Source of the DNA: Acetobacter sp. 46_36
GTDB taxonomy: Bacteria > Pseudomonadota > Alphaproteobacteria > RF32 > CAG-239
Direction: 5' to 3'
Assembly: GCA_001917135.1 (NCBI GenBank)
Contig: MNTT01000013.1
Coordinates: 62,001-126,000, forward strand
Length of the DNA stretch: 64,000 nucleotides
Shown: piece after piece, positions 15,760-24,610 of the stretch
Layout of the letters: each line of letters starts with the position of its first letter
Position numbering within the stretch: the first letter of the stretch is position 1
The notes under the pieces: model-generated
What the model was told of the DNA's origin: nothing
Databases searched by the model: none
The model's input: only the letters and a program-made list of their open reading frames with translations
Made by a program: the position numbers and the translations under genes

Positions 15760-16803
15760 ATGGCAGACGAAGCGATTTATCCCAGCAGGAATCCGTATCT
15801 TATCGGGCATGACGAAGAAGTGCGGCTGTTTTTGTCGGCGTACAATTCCGGCGCATTGCATCACGGCTGGCTGATTACCGGCGACGAGGGAATCGGCAAG
15901 GCGACGCTGGCCTATAAAATTGCACGTTTTCTGTTGGCGGCGGAAACCGGCAAAACTTACGAAACGCTGGAGGTTCCGGTTGACGGTCCGGTGTTTGCGC
16001 AAGTGGCGCAGAAGTCGCATCCCGATTTTAAGGTGCTGGAGCGCGACTTTACCGAGACGGATAAGAAAAAGCTGATTAAGGCGATTAATCAGGGCGAAGA
16101 AGTCGACGACGAAATGAAACAGGGGCTGAAACGTTCGGCGGTGATTAAAGTCGAAGATGTGCGCGGCGTGGTGGAATTTCTCGGCAAGAAATCGTTTAAC
16201 GACAACTGGAGGGTGGTGATTGTGGACAGCGCCGACGATTTGAACGTTTCTTCGGCCAATGCGCTGTTGAAAATTTTGGAAGAGCCGCCGCTTAAAAGCA
16301 TTCTGCTGCTGGTGTCGCACAATCCGGGGAAATTGTTGCCGACCATCCGCTCGCGCTGTGCGAAGCTGGCGCTGAAACCGCTGCAGGAAACCGAGGTGGC
16401 GAGCCTGCTGCGGCGGTATAAGCCGTCGCTGAAAGAGGCTGAAGTGCAGGGGCTGGCGAAGATTGCGGCGGGGAGTATCGGACGGGCGCTCAAGTATGCC
16501 GAAAACGACGCGCTTGAAATGTATGAAAATATTAAGAAAATCTGTTACGGCGGGGCAAAATGCGACGGCGGGCTGTTGCTGGAACTGGCAGGCGACGTTG
16601 CCGGCGACGAAGACTGCTGGTATCTGTTTGCCGAGCTGGTCTGCCGGTTTGTACGCGACAATCTGCCCGATGCGGCACATCCGCGCGAGCTGTACGAGGC
16701 TTATGAGGCGACGCTGAAAATCCTCGACGAGACGGTGCGGCTGAATATGGATAAGAAACTGGCGGCGCTGCAAATCCTGACCGGGCTGGGCAGCGCGTGC
16801 TGA
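15760..16803 (+). CDS. holB: DNA polymerase III subunit delta-prime
   Basis: Clamp-loader subunit of 347 residues. The AAA+ core is visible: HGWLITGDEGIGKATLAY (P-loop like), VVIVDSADDLNVSSANALLKILEEPP (Walker B and sensor helix), SHNPGKLLPTIRSRCAKL (SRC motif). The zinc-binding cysteines of some delta-prime/tau modules are absent, as expected for delta-prime. It has a typical alphaproteobacterial position near tmk and tatD, although tmk is here on the other strand and metG, often present, is absent. Confidence 0.93.
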   Translation: MADEAIYPSRNPYLIGHDEEVRLFLSAYNSGALHHGWLITGDEGIGKATLAYKIARFLLAAETGKTYETLEVPVDGPVFAQVAQKSHPDFKVLERDFTETDKKKLIKAINQGEEVDDEMKQGLKRSAVIKVEDVRGVVEFLGKKSFNDNWRVVIVDSADDLNVSSANALLKILEEPPLKSILLLVSHNPGKLLPTIRSRCAKLALKPLQETEVASLLRRYKPSLKEAEVQGLAKIAAGSIGRALKYAENDALEMYENIKKICYGGAKCDGGLLLELAGDVAGDEDCWYLFAELVCRFVRDNLPDAAHPRELYEAYEATLKILDETVRLNMDKKLAALQILTGLGSAC

Positions 16804-16851
16804 CAGGTAGGCTTTGCCGTAACAATTGCGGCCGAAGAGGAGAGAACGCTT

Positions 16852-17124
16852 ATGTCGGTTAAGGATATTATATTTGTCGTGTTGGCCGCGTGTCTGATGT
16901 GTTATTTGCATCGGCGAGATATGCTGGGACGGGCGGCGGCCGAACTGGGAACGGTGGTTTCCGTGCTGGCTGTATGGCTGGTTTTGACGGCGGTGACGTG
17001 GAAACTGATGGCGTATGTCGGCGTACCGCTGCCGGTGGCACTGGCAACAGAGGTGCTGGGTGGTGCATATTTACAGTTTATTGTGCTGGCGGCGGTGTTT
17101 TATTATAAGAATTTTGACGATTAG
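16852..17124 (+). CDS. small membrane protein, 90 aa
   Basis: Three hydrophobic stretches (DIIFVVLAACLMCYL, VVSVLAVWLVLTAVTWKLMAYV, FIVLAAVFYYKNF) make a likely three-helix inner-membrane protein. The family is not recognised. It follows holB by 48 bp with a GAGGAGAG ribosome site 9 bp before the ATG, so it is probably in the same transcript. Conservation in relatives would be needed to suggest a role. Confidence 0.65.
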   Translation: MSVKDIIFVVLAACLMCYLHRRDMLGRAAAELGTVVSVLAVWLVLTAVTWKLMAYVGVPLPVALATEVLGGAYLQFIVLAAVFYYKNFDD

Positions 17125-17294
17125 GCGGCGATGCCTAGATACGACGAAAAGAAGCCGGACAGGCTGAAACCGGCTGCCGCTCGGAAGCCGACGTTCCGGA
17201 GCTGCCATTTAGAAACAGCTGTTTCAGAAGCCGTCGTCCCCGGAGCCGCCGTTCAGAAATCGCTGTTTCGGAGCGGCCTTTCAGAAGCTGCTTA

Positions 17295-18662
17295 TTAGAA
17301 ATAGTACCTGTCGTGTAAAAGCTGTTCGTCAGAAGTGATTTTTCCGAAACGGCGTTCGGCTGTATTGATGTTGCCGCAGCAGCCGTAATTTACCATACCG
17401 ATAGAGAGAAAAGTAAATAATATAAGGAGAATAATAATTCCTACGGCATGAAGAAAGAAGTTCCGGCAGCGGGCGCGTCTTTGCTTTTGCAACAGGGATT
17501 GCTGCGCCAGAAGAAGTGGTGCACGGGAGGTATTTATGTCAAAATTTTGCGGCGAGCGAGAGGTTCCCGCGTCAAAGTTTTGGGGTGCGATCCTGCAGAT
17601 GGAATTTACCGATACCGGAATTGCCAGGGCGGGTTGTGCTATGTTATTGGCGGAGGAGCTGCCAAAGGGCTGTTTTGCTGTCGGGGTTTGGGGCGGCAGA
17701 ATTGTTTTTCTCAGTTTATAAAGGAGTATAAATTCTTCACATACGCCGATGATTAGGCAAGGGATGAGTAAAGTTAAACCGCTTTCGAGCATAGCAAATA
17801 TGCATAAGACGACTATTGTCAGGCGAAAACAGGGCTGATATTTGTGCCAGAACGGAAACCGCGTTGTTTTTTGGGGGGTATCGGTTTTGCAGTTTTGGGC
17901 TTCCGGCGGTGTTGGTGCAGCGACGTGCCGGGCTTTCAACCGGCGCGAGAATGCGGCGGGAAGCGGCAAAAGACATAATGCCGACAGGCCAAAGAACAGG
18001 CAGCGCCAAATAATCTTAGGCATGAAGCCTGAGATACTTGCGAAGTTCGTAAGAAAGAAGAGAAATATGATGAGGAGGGCAATCAGACAGAAATACGGCA
18101 GCAGGGCATCGCGGCGGGGCGTACGGAAATCAAAAGCCGAGCGGCGGATGTTGTTAATGTCGTTCATTCCGCGGTATAGTATGTTCAACATTACGGGAAC
18201 GGATAACAGCAGCACGAAAGAACTATAGAGGATAAATTCGGAAGGATCCACAAAGGTTATTTTGTCGGCAAATATGGAGTAGGGGAAGAATACAATGAAC
18301 CATATCAGCCCGAGGATGACTTGCGGGTATATCCGGCGGGTATGCAGAGCCAAGGCGGTGAAAAATATTATCAATAATGTTTTGGCAAGACAGCTCAGCG
18401 GCGTCTCGACAACCCAGCGGAAAGCCCAGCCGATATACCAGCATTTGGCGATAACCAGTGCGGTTATGATTTTGACGATGGTGTCGGTCATGACTGATAT
18501 GGAGAATTTGGCCGCAGTTGCGGTGCAGGTTGCGGCGGTGTCGGTTGTGGCAGTGGCTGTGGCTGTGTTGTCGGTTGCGGGGGCTGCGGCGGTGGCAGCG
18601 GTTGCGGGGGCTGCGGCGGCAGTGGTTGTGGGGGAAGCTGCTGCGGCGTCAGTGTTGGTCAT
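17295..18662 (-). CDS. multi-pass membrane protein with Ala/Thr-rich N-terminus
   Basis: I do not recognise this family. The first 55 residues are almost entirely Ala, Thr and Pro, a DNA-level GCT/ACN repeat. At least seven hydrophobic segments follow, for example LAKTLLIIFFTALAL, VILGLIWFIVFF, ILYSSFVLLLSVPVML, LIALLIIFLFFLTNF and the C-terminal VGIIILLILFTFLSIGMV. Two short copies of NFDxxTSR occur near residue 390. Start at 18662 with AAGGA 7 bp upstream; an internal Met at the end of the low-complexity tract is an alternative. The gene lies convergent with the 90-aa gene and is poorer in G+C than its neighbours. A transporter or flippase role is only a guess. Confidence 0.7.
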   Translation of the reverse strand: MTNTDAAAASPTTTAAAAPATAATAAAPATDNTATATATTDTAATCTATAAKFSISVMTDTIVKIITALVIAKCWYIGWAFRWVVETPLSCLAKTLLIIFFTALALHTRRIYPQVILGLIWFIVFFPYSIFADKITFVDPSEFILYSSFVLLLSVPVMLNILYRGMNDINNIRRSAFDFRTPRRDALLPYFCLIALLIIFLFFLTNFASISGFMPKIIWRCLFFGLSALCLLPLPAAFSRRLKARHVAAPTPPEAQNCKTDTPQKTTRFPFWHKYQPCFRLTIVVLCIFAMLESGLTLLIPCLIIGVCEEFILLYKLRKTILPPQTPTAKQPFGSSSANNIAQPALAIPVSVNSICRIAPQNFDAGTSRSPQNFDINTSRAPLLLAQQSLLQKQRRARCRNFFLHAVGIIILLILFTFLSIGMVNYGCCGNINTAERRFGKITSDEQLLHDRYYF

Positions 18663-18808
18663 GCTTTTTTCCTTGAACAATAAAATTTCATTTAGGGTAG
18701 CATTGTACTGAAAAAAAGCAAGTATTTTTGTTTGGGGCGGTGCTTTTTAAGGCTTTTTAAACGCTCGGAAAGTATTATGGACAGCGATTGCGAAAGGATA
18801 AAACGAAT

Positions 18809-19762
18809 ATGTTTACAGACAGCCATTGCCATATTGAAGATGACGCAACCGCGTTTCGGGCAGGTGAAGCCGGCGTCGGCGTGATTTTGAATGCGGGAAA
18901 GGATTTGGATGAGGCGGCGGCGCAGCTTTTGATGTGCGAGCGGATGGACAGTCTGCGGGCGGCGCAGAGCGCGGCGGACAGGGGCAGACCGGCCGGCGTT
19001 GCGGGAGAGCTGAACGGCACCGGAGCAGGAGGTGGGGAAGGCACCGGGGCAGGAGACGGGGACGGCGGCAGCGGCGAGAATGAACAGTCTGCCGGCCGGG
19101 GCAGCGAGGCGTGCGGCGGGACAATGAAGCGGATTATTCCGCAGATGTGGACGTCGGCGGGCGTGCATCCTGACAGCGCACCGAATAAACTGGGGCGTAT
19201 CGGCGTGGCGGAAATCGTGCGAGCGGCGGAACATCCGAAAGTCATTGCCATCGGCGAATGCGGGCTTGATTATCACTACGGCGCAGATGCCAAAGCGGAG
19301 CAGAAAGAAATGTTTGCGCGGCACATTGAGGCAGCGGGCATTACGGGACTTCCCTTAATGATTCACCAGCGTGAGGCGGAGGACGATATGCTTGATATGC
19401 TGCGGCGCGGGGCGGAGAAATTCGGCGGGCTGGCCGGGGTTATCCACTGTTTTACGTCGACGCAGGCGTTTGCAGACGCGGTGCGGGAGCTCGGATTTTA
19501 CATTTCGGCGTCGGGCATCGTTACGTTTAAGAGCGGGGCAGACGTGGCGGCGGTTTTTGCATCGTATCCGGCAGATAAAATCCTGATTGAAACCGACAGT
19601 CCGTATCTGGCGCCGGTGCCTTACCGCGGCAAAACCAACGAGCCGGCGTTTGTGGTAAAAACGGCGGAGAAAATTGCCGCAATTAAGGGCTTGACGATTG
19701 AAGAAACAGCGCGTATAACTACGGATAACTTTTTTAAATTGTACCGAAAAGCGAAACGATAA
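18809..19762 (+). CDS. tatD: TatD-family metal-dependent DNase with internal low-complexity insert
   Basis: TIM-barrel nuclease/hydrolase. Metal ligands are visible: DSHCH near the N-terminus, GECGLDYHY (Glu), IHQREA and HCFT (His), ETDSPYLAP (Asp). Between MDSLRAAQSA and WTSAGVHPD, where relatives have a short loop, lie about 55 Gly/Ala/Glu-rich residues that look like an expanded repeat. The start at 18809 is preferred to an upstream ATG because the protein then opens directly with MFTDSHCH and has an AAAGGA site. The MBL hydrolase follows after 15 bp, the standard alphaproteobacterial pairing. Confidence 0.92.
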   Translation: MFTDSHCHIEDDATAFRAGEAGVGVILNAGKDLDEAAAQLLMCERMDSLRAAQSAADRGRPAGVAGELNGTGAGGGEGTGAGDGDGGSGENEQSAGRGSEACGGTMKRIIPQMWTSAGVHPDSAPNKLGRIGVAEIVRAAEHPKVIAIGECGLDYHYGADAKAEQKEMFARHIEAAGITGLPLMIHQREAEDDMLDMLRRGAEKFGGLAGVIHCFTSTQAFADAVRELGFYISASGIVTFKSGADVAAVFASYPADKILIETDSPYLAPVPYRGKTNEPAFVVKTAEKIAAIKGLTIEETARITTDNFFKLYRKAKR

Positions 19763-19777
19763 GAAGAAAGGTGTATC

Positions 19778-20593
19778 GTGTCCAAAGTCATTATTTTAGG
19801 TTCGGGAGCAGCGCCGGGCGTGCCGTCGCTGGCCTATGGTTTCGGCGATTGTGATCCGAAAGAGGAAAAGAATATCCGGCTCAGGTCGGGAACGTATATG
19901 GAAATCAGCGGGGTGAAACTGCTGATAGATACGTCGCCGGATTTGCGGATGCAGCTAATTTTATCGAATATCCGCGATGTGGACGCAGTGTTTTATACCC
20001 ATGCGCACGCAGACCATCTGCACGGAATTGACGATTTGCGCGAGATTAACCGGATTACCGGGCGCGCGATTGAACTGTTTGCCTCGCCGGAAAATCTGAG
20101 CGTTATCCGGACGAGGTTTCCGTATCTGATTGTCGAGAAAGGGGAAGACGTGGATCCGGTATATCGCGCGGCGCTGCACCCGAATGCGTTTGAATACGAA
20201 AAGAGCTTTTATTTCCGCGAACTGAAAGTTACGCCGATAAAATTACAGGGGCATAACGTGGAATGCAGCGGGTATATCTTTAATGACGGCGAAGTCGTGC
20301 ATATTTCCGATTTTCGGGATATTCCGGAGAGCGCGTTTGAGTTTATCAAGCGGCGGCCGGAAGTGCTGATTATGCCGCTGACAACGCCGGAGGGAACGCG
20401 GTTTCATGCAGGTTTGACGACACTTTTAGAATATGCAGAGCGGATTAAGGCGAAGAAGACGATTATTACGCATATGGCGGTCGAATGCGACTATGCGGCA
20501 GTTAAGGCGCAATGCCCGGCGGGCGTGGAACCGGCGTACGACGGCTATGAAGCCGAGTGGGCGGACGCGGGCGCGCAGGCGGAGGGCTTTTAA
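19778..20593 (+). CDS. MBL-fold metallo-hydrolase (PhnP-like phosphodiesterase)
   Basis: Metallo-beta-lactamase-fold enzyme of 271 residues with the metal motif THAHADHLHG, an upstream LGSGAAPGVPSL strand typical of the PhnP/cyclic phosphodiesterase group, ISDFRDIP, and a late ITHMAVECDY. It probably hydrolyses a phosphodiester; the substrate is unknown. GTG start with AAAGG 7 bp upstream. It follows tatD by 15 bp and is almost certainly co-transcribed. Confidence 0.88.
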   Translation: MSKVIILGSGAAPGVPSLAYGFGDCDPKEEKNIRLRSGTYMEISGVKLLIDTSPDLRMQLILSNIRDVDAVFYTHAHADHLHGIDDLREINRITGRAIELFASPENLSVIRTRFPYLIVEKGEDVDPVYRAALHPNAFEYEKSFYFRELKVTPIKLQGHNVECSGYIFNDGEVVHISDFRDIPESAFEFIKRRPEVLIMPLTTPEGTRFHAGLTTLLEYAERIKAKKTIITHMAVECDYAAVKAQCPAGVEPAYDGYEAEWADAGAQAEGF

Positions 20594-20870
20594 GAGGAAG
20601 CGGTGCGCCGGATGGTGTTCTGACGGGGTACGCGCGGCAGGCGTTGCGGCGGCAGGCGGACGGCGGCTCCGGAGAGAAAATGGGCGTTGCGGCGGCAGGC
20701 GATAAATGACGGCGCGGCGGTGCAATGTACGGGCGTTTCGGGCAGGGTACGCGCGGCAGGCGTTGTCGGGCGGCAGATGTCGGTTTCGGACAGAACCGGA
20801 GCGGCGAACAGCAGTGCGAGCGGTTTCGGAGAGAACGGCGGCGAATTAAAAACAAAGAAAGGAAAAGAAT
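20594..20870. repeat. intergenic GC-rich duplicated segment
   Basis: The 277-bp gap holds two copies of GGGTACGCGCGGCAGGCGTT (20616 and 20744 regions) and several GGCGGCAGGCG-type short repeats. No gene seen; the downstream A/T-rich end carries the ribosome site of the DHH gene. Confidence 0.5.
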
Positions 20871-21749
20871 ATGTTATGCATTTACCATATGGCGGATCAC
20901 GACGGCAAAGGGTCGGCGGCGATTGTCAAATACGCGCATAAGGACTGTGAGCTTCTGGGATATAATTACGACCAGGAAATTCCGTATGCGGAGATTGAAA
21001 AACATCAGGAAATCGTTATCTGCGACATTTCTTTTCCGATGGACTATATGTTCAAGCTGCACGCGGAAAAAGACCTGATATGGATTGACCACCATGCGTC
21101 GGCGATTGCGCAGTATGACGAAAAACTCAGGGAAGAGGGCGGTTTCGGGATTAAAGGGCTGCGCGCGGTCGGCACGGCGGCAATCGAGCTGACCTGGCAG
21201 TATTTCTTTCCGGCGCAGCCGGTGCCGGAAGGGGTAAAGCTGCTGGCGCTCAACGATTTGTTTGATTTGCGCGACAAAAGGGTGCGTCCGTTTGAGTTTG
21301 CGTTTCAGGCGCTGGGCGTCAACCGGCCGTACGAGCGGGTGTGGCGCGATTTGTTTGAGGGGCGGATTGATGTGCCGCTGATGGTGGAAAAAGGCAATGC
21401 GATTTTGTCTTACATCAGGCACCGCGACTACCGCCTGTCGCGCAATATGGCGTTTGAGGGGACGTACAACGGGCTCCGGTTCATTGCCGCGAATATGGCG
21501 CAGGCGGGGTCGGACTTTTTTGAGTCGCTGGACAATATCGCCAATTACGACTTTATGGTCAGCTTTTCCTTAAACAAACGCAGCAAATGGAATTTGTCGT
21601 TCCGGACGGTGAAAGACAATGTGGACGTATCGGCGATTGCGGCGGCGTTCGGCGGCGGCGGGCATAAAAAGGCTTCGGGGGCGTCGGGGCTGGATAAGCT
21701 GCCGGAATTTCTGACGCAGAATGTGCGCGAGTGGACGAAGTTTAACTAG
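20871..21749 (+). CDS. DHH/DHHA1-family phosphoesterase
   Basis: Protein of 292 residues with an N-terminal HMADHDGKGSAA motif, ICDIS, the DHH triad in IWIDHHASAIAQ, and the C-terminal DHHA1 motif AAFGGGGHKKASGA that binds substrate. The family includes nanoRNases and pAp or cyclic-dinucleotide phosphodiesterases; which activity applies here is not decidable by eye. AAGAAAGGAAAAG precedes the ATG. Followed by a strong terminator after about 215 bp. Confidence 0.88.
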   Translation: MLCIYHMADHDGKGSAAIVKYAHKDCELLGYNYDQEIPYAEIEKHQEIVICDISFPMDYMFKLHAEKDLIWIDHHASAIAQYDEKLREEGGFGIKGLRAVGTAAIELTWQYFFPAQPVPEGVKLLALNDLFDLRDKRVRPFEFAFQALGVNRPYERVWRDLFEGRIDVPLMVEKGNAILSYIRHRDYRLSRNMAFEGTYNGLRFIAANMAQAGSDFFESLDNIANYDFMVSFSLNKRSKWNLSFRTVKDNVDVSAIAAAFGGGGHKKASGASGLDKLPEFLTQNVREWTKFN

Positions 21750-21963
21750 GGAAAGCGTCGGAACCGACCGGCGGATGGCTGCGGTTTGTTTGGGAGGCCG
21801 GCAGCGGTGCCGTCTGACGGGCGACGGATGTACCGGGCTAAGAAAACCGACAGCGGGGCGCGCCAAGCCAATAGAACCAGTGCGTGGACGGTGGTAAAAA
21901 AATGGTGGTGGGTGCGCTAGGTAAATAGAGCCGATGGCGGCAGGATTTGAAACAAGGGCATAG

Positions 21964-21996
21964 AAAAAGAGCGTTCGTGTGAACGCTCTTTTTTTG
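21964..21996. terminator. bidirectional terminator
   Basis: Perfect hairpin AAGAGCGTTC-GTGT-GAACGCTCTT with T-tracts on both strands. It separates the DHH gene (plus) from the small membrane gene (minus). The 21750-21963 stretch before it holds no recognised feature. Confidence 0.85.
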
Positions 21997-22012
21997 TATG
22001 ATGCCTTCAGCT

Positions 22013-22261
22013 TTAGACAATGTCTTTGCCTTTGGCTAAATTAGCAATCATTTTGCAGACACCGCCGCCGACAATGTATATTGCACAGCAGGCGAGAATA
22101 AACACGAGGCCGCACAATGCTCTTACCAGGGCAGGAGCGGTGCATCCGATATTGAATATGATGCAGAAGCTGAGGGCAGCTGCGCATATTAAAAAGATGC
22201 TCAGTGTTGAAAAGATCACAATTGCAACAATGTCTTCTCTTTTATCTGCTTTAGTTCTCAT
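22013..22261 (-). CDS. small membrane protein, 82 aa
   Basis: Two hydrophobic segments (IVAIVIFSTLSIFLICAAALSFCIIF and LVRALCGLVFILACCAIYIVGG) follow a basic N-terminus (MRTKADKRED), so it is a two-helix inner-membrane protein. Unrecognised. No clear ribosome site precedes the ATG, but a near-consensus promoter lies about 210 bp upstream, giving a long leader with a TCCTTGTG/CACGAAGGA hairpin. Confidence 0.6.
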   Translation of the reverse strand: MRTKADKREDIVAIVIFSTLSIFLICAAALSFCIIFNIGCTAPALVRALCGLVFILACCAIYIVGGGVCKMIANLAKGKDIV

Positions 22262-22469
22262 AATTCTTGATTTTTTTAACGAGGTTCGGCCCTGTTGCCT
22301 AATCCTTCGTGAAACAACGCCACAAGGACTGCCGTTTCAAAATTTAACATAATTAGGTTTTTATGCCGCATTATGAAAAACTTTCAGCATTCAGAACAGA
22401 GGAAGCCTCTAAACCAAAATTGTGAAAACCGTTTTCCAATAATACGACATAATATTTTTTTACGTTTCC

Positions 22470-22498
22470 ATTATACTCTTTTTTTCAGGTTTTGGCAA
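22470..22498 (-). promoter_or_regulatory. near-consensus sigma-70 promoter with long leader
   Basis: Minus strand TTGCCA (22493-22498), 17 bp, TATAAT (22470-22475). The predicted transcript runs through about 200 nt before the 82-aa gene; the hairpin near 22292-22318 lies in this leader. The leader may hold a regulatory element or a small RNA. Confidence 0.65.
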
Positions 22499-22562
22499 GA
22501 TGTTTTTATGTTGTAAATTCAGCTTGTTGGCGGCGGAATTTTTTATTTTTGCAAAAAAGTTT

Positions 22563-22588
22563 GAACTTTTTTAATCCAATTCCGTTAT
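22563..22588 (+). promoter_or_regulatory. ECF-sigma-type promoter before the sigma operon
   Basis: GAACTT (22563-22568) and CGTTAT (22583-22588), with 17 bp between AAC and GTT, fits the AAC-(16/17)-CGT architecture of extracytoplasmic-function sigma promoters. Its position 40 bp upstream of the sigma operon suggests autoregulation (inference). Confidence 0.5.
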
Positions 22589-22628
22589 ACCAGATGTAAG
22601 TTGTGATTTTTGCGAAAGAGATTTAACG

Positions 22629-22898
22629 ATGGACAAGATTTCGGAACTTTTGGCGGAAGCCGGCCCCCTGTATCGCAAACGCCGCAAAGCGCGCCAGTTT
22701 GCGGCAGGGACGCTGTGTTCCCTGCTCTGCGGCGTCTGGTTCGGCGCGGCGGTGCTGCTGCCGGAGCGGGCGGCGGACGAAACGCAGCTGGAAGCGTATT
22801 ATGCGGCGTTGTACGAAAGCGACGGTTACTTTACTTACGGTGTGGCGGCGGACGATATTTTGCCGCTCGACGGGTACGGCTTTTATGAGGTCAGCTGA
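22629..22898 (+). CDS. small membrane protein, probable anti-sigma partner, 89 aa
   Basis: A basic N-terminus (LYRKRRKARQ) precedes one membrane helix (AAGTLCSLLCGVWFGAAVLL) and an acidic C-terminal segment, so N-in/C-out topology is likely. Its stop overlaps the ATG of the ECF sigma gene (TGATG), showing translational coupling. Size, topology and coupling suggest an anti-sigma-like regulator, but no known anti-sigma domain is recognisable; this is inference. Confidence 0.65.
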   Translation: MDKISELLAEAGPLYRKRRKARQFAAGTLCSLLCGVWFGAAVLLPERAADETQLEAYYAALYESDGYFTYGVAADDILPLDGYGFYEVS

Positions 22899-23392
22899 TG
22901 GAAAAGCTGAGCTGGCTTCATAAACGGCTGGTCAGAAGCGTGGTGAAAAAAATGCTGAACCGCGCCGACGAGGACGTTGAACAGGAAATCTACATCCGCC
23001 TGTGGCAGAAGTTTCCGACTTATCGCGAACAGGAGAAGCTTGGTGCCTGGATACGGGTGGTGGCGGAGAATTTTTGCAAAGATTATCTTAAGAGCAAAAG
23101 CCGAAAGCTTTTGGCGGCTTCGGTCGGGGAGGAAGAAAGCGGGCTGGCCGATATGGCAGCGGCAGACAATCCCGAACGGGCGTGGCTGCGCAAATGCCGG
23201 CAGCAGCTGATTCTTGAGGCGGTAGACGCATTGCCGGGGGATATGCGCCGGGCGGTGGTGCTGGTCGAATTTGACGGGCTGAGCTATGACGCGGCAGCAA
23301 AAAGGCTGGGCATCAATCCCGGAACGCTGAAGTCGCGGCTGCACAACGCCAAGCAAAAACTGCACGAAAAGCTGGCGTATCTTGAGCTTTGA
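22898..23392 (+). CDS. ECF-family RNA polymerase sigma factor
   Basis: Sigma-70 family protein of 164 residues. Region 2 is DVEQEIYIRLWQKFPTYREQ followed by GAWIRVVAENFCKDYLKSK; region 4 is ALPGDMRRAVVLVEFDGLSY with the helix-turn-helix AAKRLGINPGTLKSRLHNAKQKL. It lacks region 1 and most of region 3, the ECF layout. It starts inside the stop of the 89-aa membrane gene and is followed after about 155 bp by a Spy/CpxP-like periplasmic gene, so envelope stress is a likely signal. Confidence 0.9.
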   Translation: MEKLSWLHKRLVRSVVKKMLNRADEDVEQEIYIRLWQKFPTYREQEKLGAWIRVVAENFCKDYLKSKSRKLLAASVGEEESGLADMAAADNPERAWLRKCRQQLILEAVDALPGDMRRAVVLVEFDGLSYDAAAKRLGINPGTLKSRLHNAKQKLHEKLAYLEL

Positions 23393-23547
23393 CGGATGTG
23401 CCGGGCGGCCGGCGGTACAAAAAGTGCAGCGGCGGCGGAAAAGGCGCAAACCCAAAACGTTTGTGCAGACGGCATGACGCGAGGGACAACGGACGGTTCG
23501 GGAGATTTCGAACGAGGGATTAACAAGATAAGGAAAGGATTTTGACA

Positions 23548-24210
23548 ATGGAAAAAGGAAGAAAGAATATGCTGATTGTTGCGGGAGCCGCTTTTGCCGG
23601 CGGCGTGGCGGTAACCCTGACGGTACTGGCGCTGGCATTTTGCCCGGCGAAACGCCATGGCATGTGGCACGGAGGCTGGCACCGCGATATGCCGCGGGCG
23701 GAGATGCGTCTGCCTACACGGCATCATCCGGAGGGGCGCTTTGACGGCGAACGCCATCGAGAATGGAAATATCGAGCAGACAGGGGGGACGCTCCGCGCC
23801 GCTTTGGGCATCCAGGCTTTCATCCCGAACGGGCGCTGAAGCACCGCTTTGCGGAAAAGCTGCAACTGACAGATGAGCAGAAAGCGCAAATCGAACAGTT
23901 TCGCAAAGAGGATATGGCGCAGATGGAGCCGCTGTTTAAACAAATGGACGACCTGCGCGCCAAAGCTGACAAGCTGCGCGAGGAAAACAAGGCGCGGTTT
24001 GAGAGCGTACTGACAGACGAGCAGAAAGAAATTCTTGCGGCGATGCATGAGCGGCGCGCACAGATACGGGAACGGCGTGCGGAGATGCGGGGACGCCGGG
24101 CTGAGATGAAGGAACGGCGTGTACTGGCGGACGGGCAGCGTGATGTTTACGGAAAAAAACAACTTGAAAAAACGCAGCCTGCGGGGGAGGAAACTGTTTC
24201 CGCCGAGTAG
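23548..24210 (+). CDS. periplasmic Spy/CpxP-like LTxxQ protein
   Basis: Protein of 220 residues with an N-terminal signal or anchor helix (MLIVAGAAFAGGVAVTLTVL), then a His/Met/Arg-rich stretch (HGMWHGGWHRDM) that could bind metal. A helical domain follows with two LTxxQ motifs: LQLTDEQKAQIEQF and VLTDEQKEILAAM. The C-terminus is an Arg/Glu-rich coiled-coil-like tail (RRAQIRERRAEMRGRRAEM). Spy/CpxP/ZraP relatives are periplasmic chaperones or metal sensors induced by envelope stress. AAGGA precedes the ATG at 23548. Confidence 0.82.
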   Translation: MEKGRKNMLIVAGAAFAGGVAVTLTVLALAFCPAKRHGMWHGGWHRDMPRAEMRLPTRHHPEGRFDGERHREWKYRADRGDAPRRFGHPGFHPERALKHRFAEKLQLTDEQKAQIEQFRKEDMAQMEPLFKQMDDLRAKADKLREENKARFESVLTDEQKEILAAMHERRAQIRERRAEMRGRRAEMKERRVLADGQRDVYGKKQLEKTQPAGEETVSAE

Positions 24211-24233
24211 GCCGCAGGATGCTGCCGGATATC

Positions 24234-24270
24234 AAAAAAGCCGCTGACTTTAGGGTCAGGGGCTTTTTTA
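24234..24270 (+). terminator. terminator of the sigma operon
   Basis: Hairpin AAAAGCC-G-CTGAC / GTCAG-G-GGCTTTT with a six-T run, 24 bp after the Spy-like stop. A-runs on the other side make it usable by the minus-strand 57-aa gene too. Confidence 0.8.
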
Positions 24271-24325
24271 TGACTTTTTTTCGGTTAATACTAAAAAAAT
24301 TTCTGCAAAAATGCAATGCGGGCTG

Positions 24326-24499
24326 TCAGTATCGGAAAATTTCAAATTTTTCGCGGGCGGCAGCCTGTCTGGCGGCGCGTTGAAGTTTGTTTTCATGTTT
24401 TTTCCAAACTAAACGGACCGTAAAAACAACGGCGGAAAATGCAATTGCGCCATATTGCAGTATAACGGCGGCATTTTCCATAAAATTTCCATGTTCCAT
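24326..24499 (-). CDS. small membrane protein, 57 aa
   Basis: Minus-strand gene of 57 residues with a single membrane helix (VILQYGAIAFSAVVFTVRLVW), a short outward-facing N-terminus (MEHGNFMENA) and a basic amphipathic tail rich in Arg, Lys and Ala ending in EIFRY. A consensus promoter (TTGACA, 17 bp, TATATG) lies about 50 bp upstream and a terminator lies downstream, so it forms a complete transcription unit. Ribosome site weak. Family unrecognised. Confidence 0.6.
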   Translation of the reverse strand: MEHGNFMENAAVILQYGAIAFSAVVFTVRLVWKKHENKLQRAARQAAAREKFEIFRY

Positions 24500-24546
24500 A
24501 CTCTAATAATTTAAAGTGTTACCTAAAAATTCTTTTTACGATACGG

Positions 24547-24575
24547 CATATAACATGGCATATTTTTTTTGTCAA
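24547..24575 (-). promoter_or_regulatory. consensus promoter of the 57-aa gene
   Basis: Minus strand TTGACA (24570-24575), 17 bp, TATATG (24547-24552). The exact -35 and optimal spacing support real expression of the small gene downstream. Confidence 0.7.
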
Positions 24576-24610
24576 TAGCTTTTTGGCAATTTTTTTGAAA
24601 GGGGAAAAAG

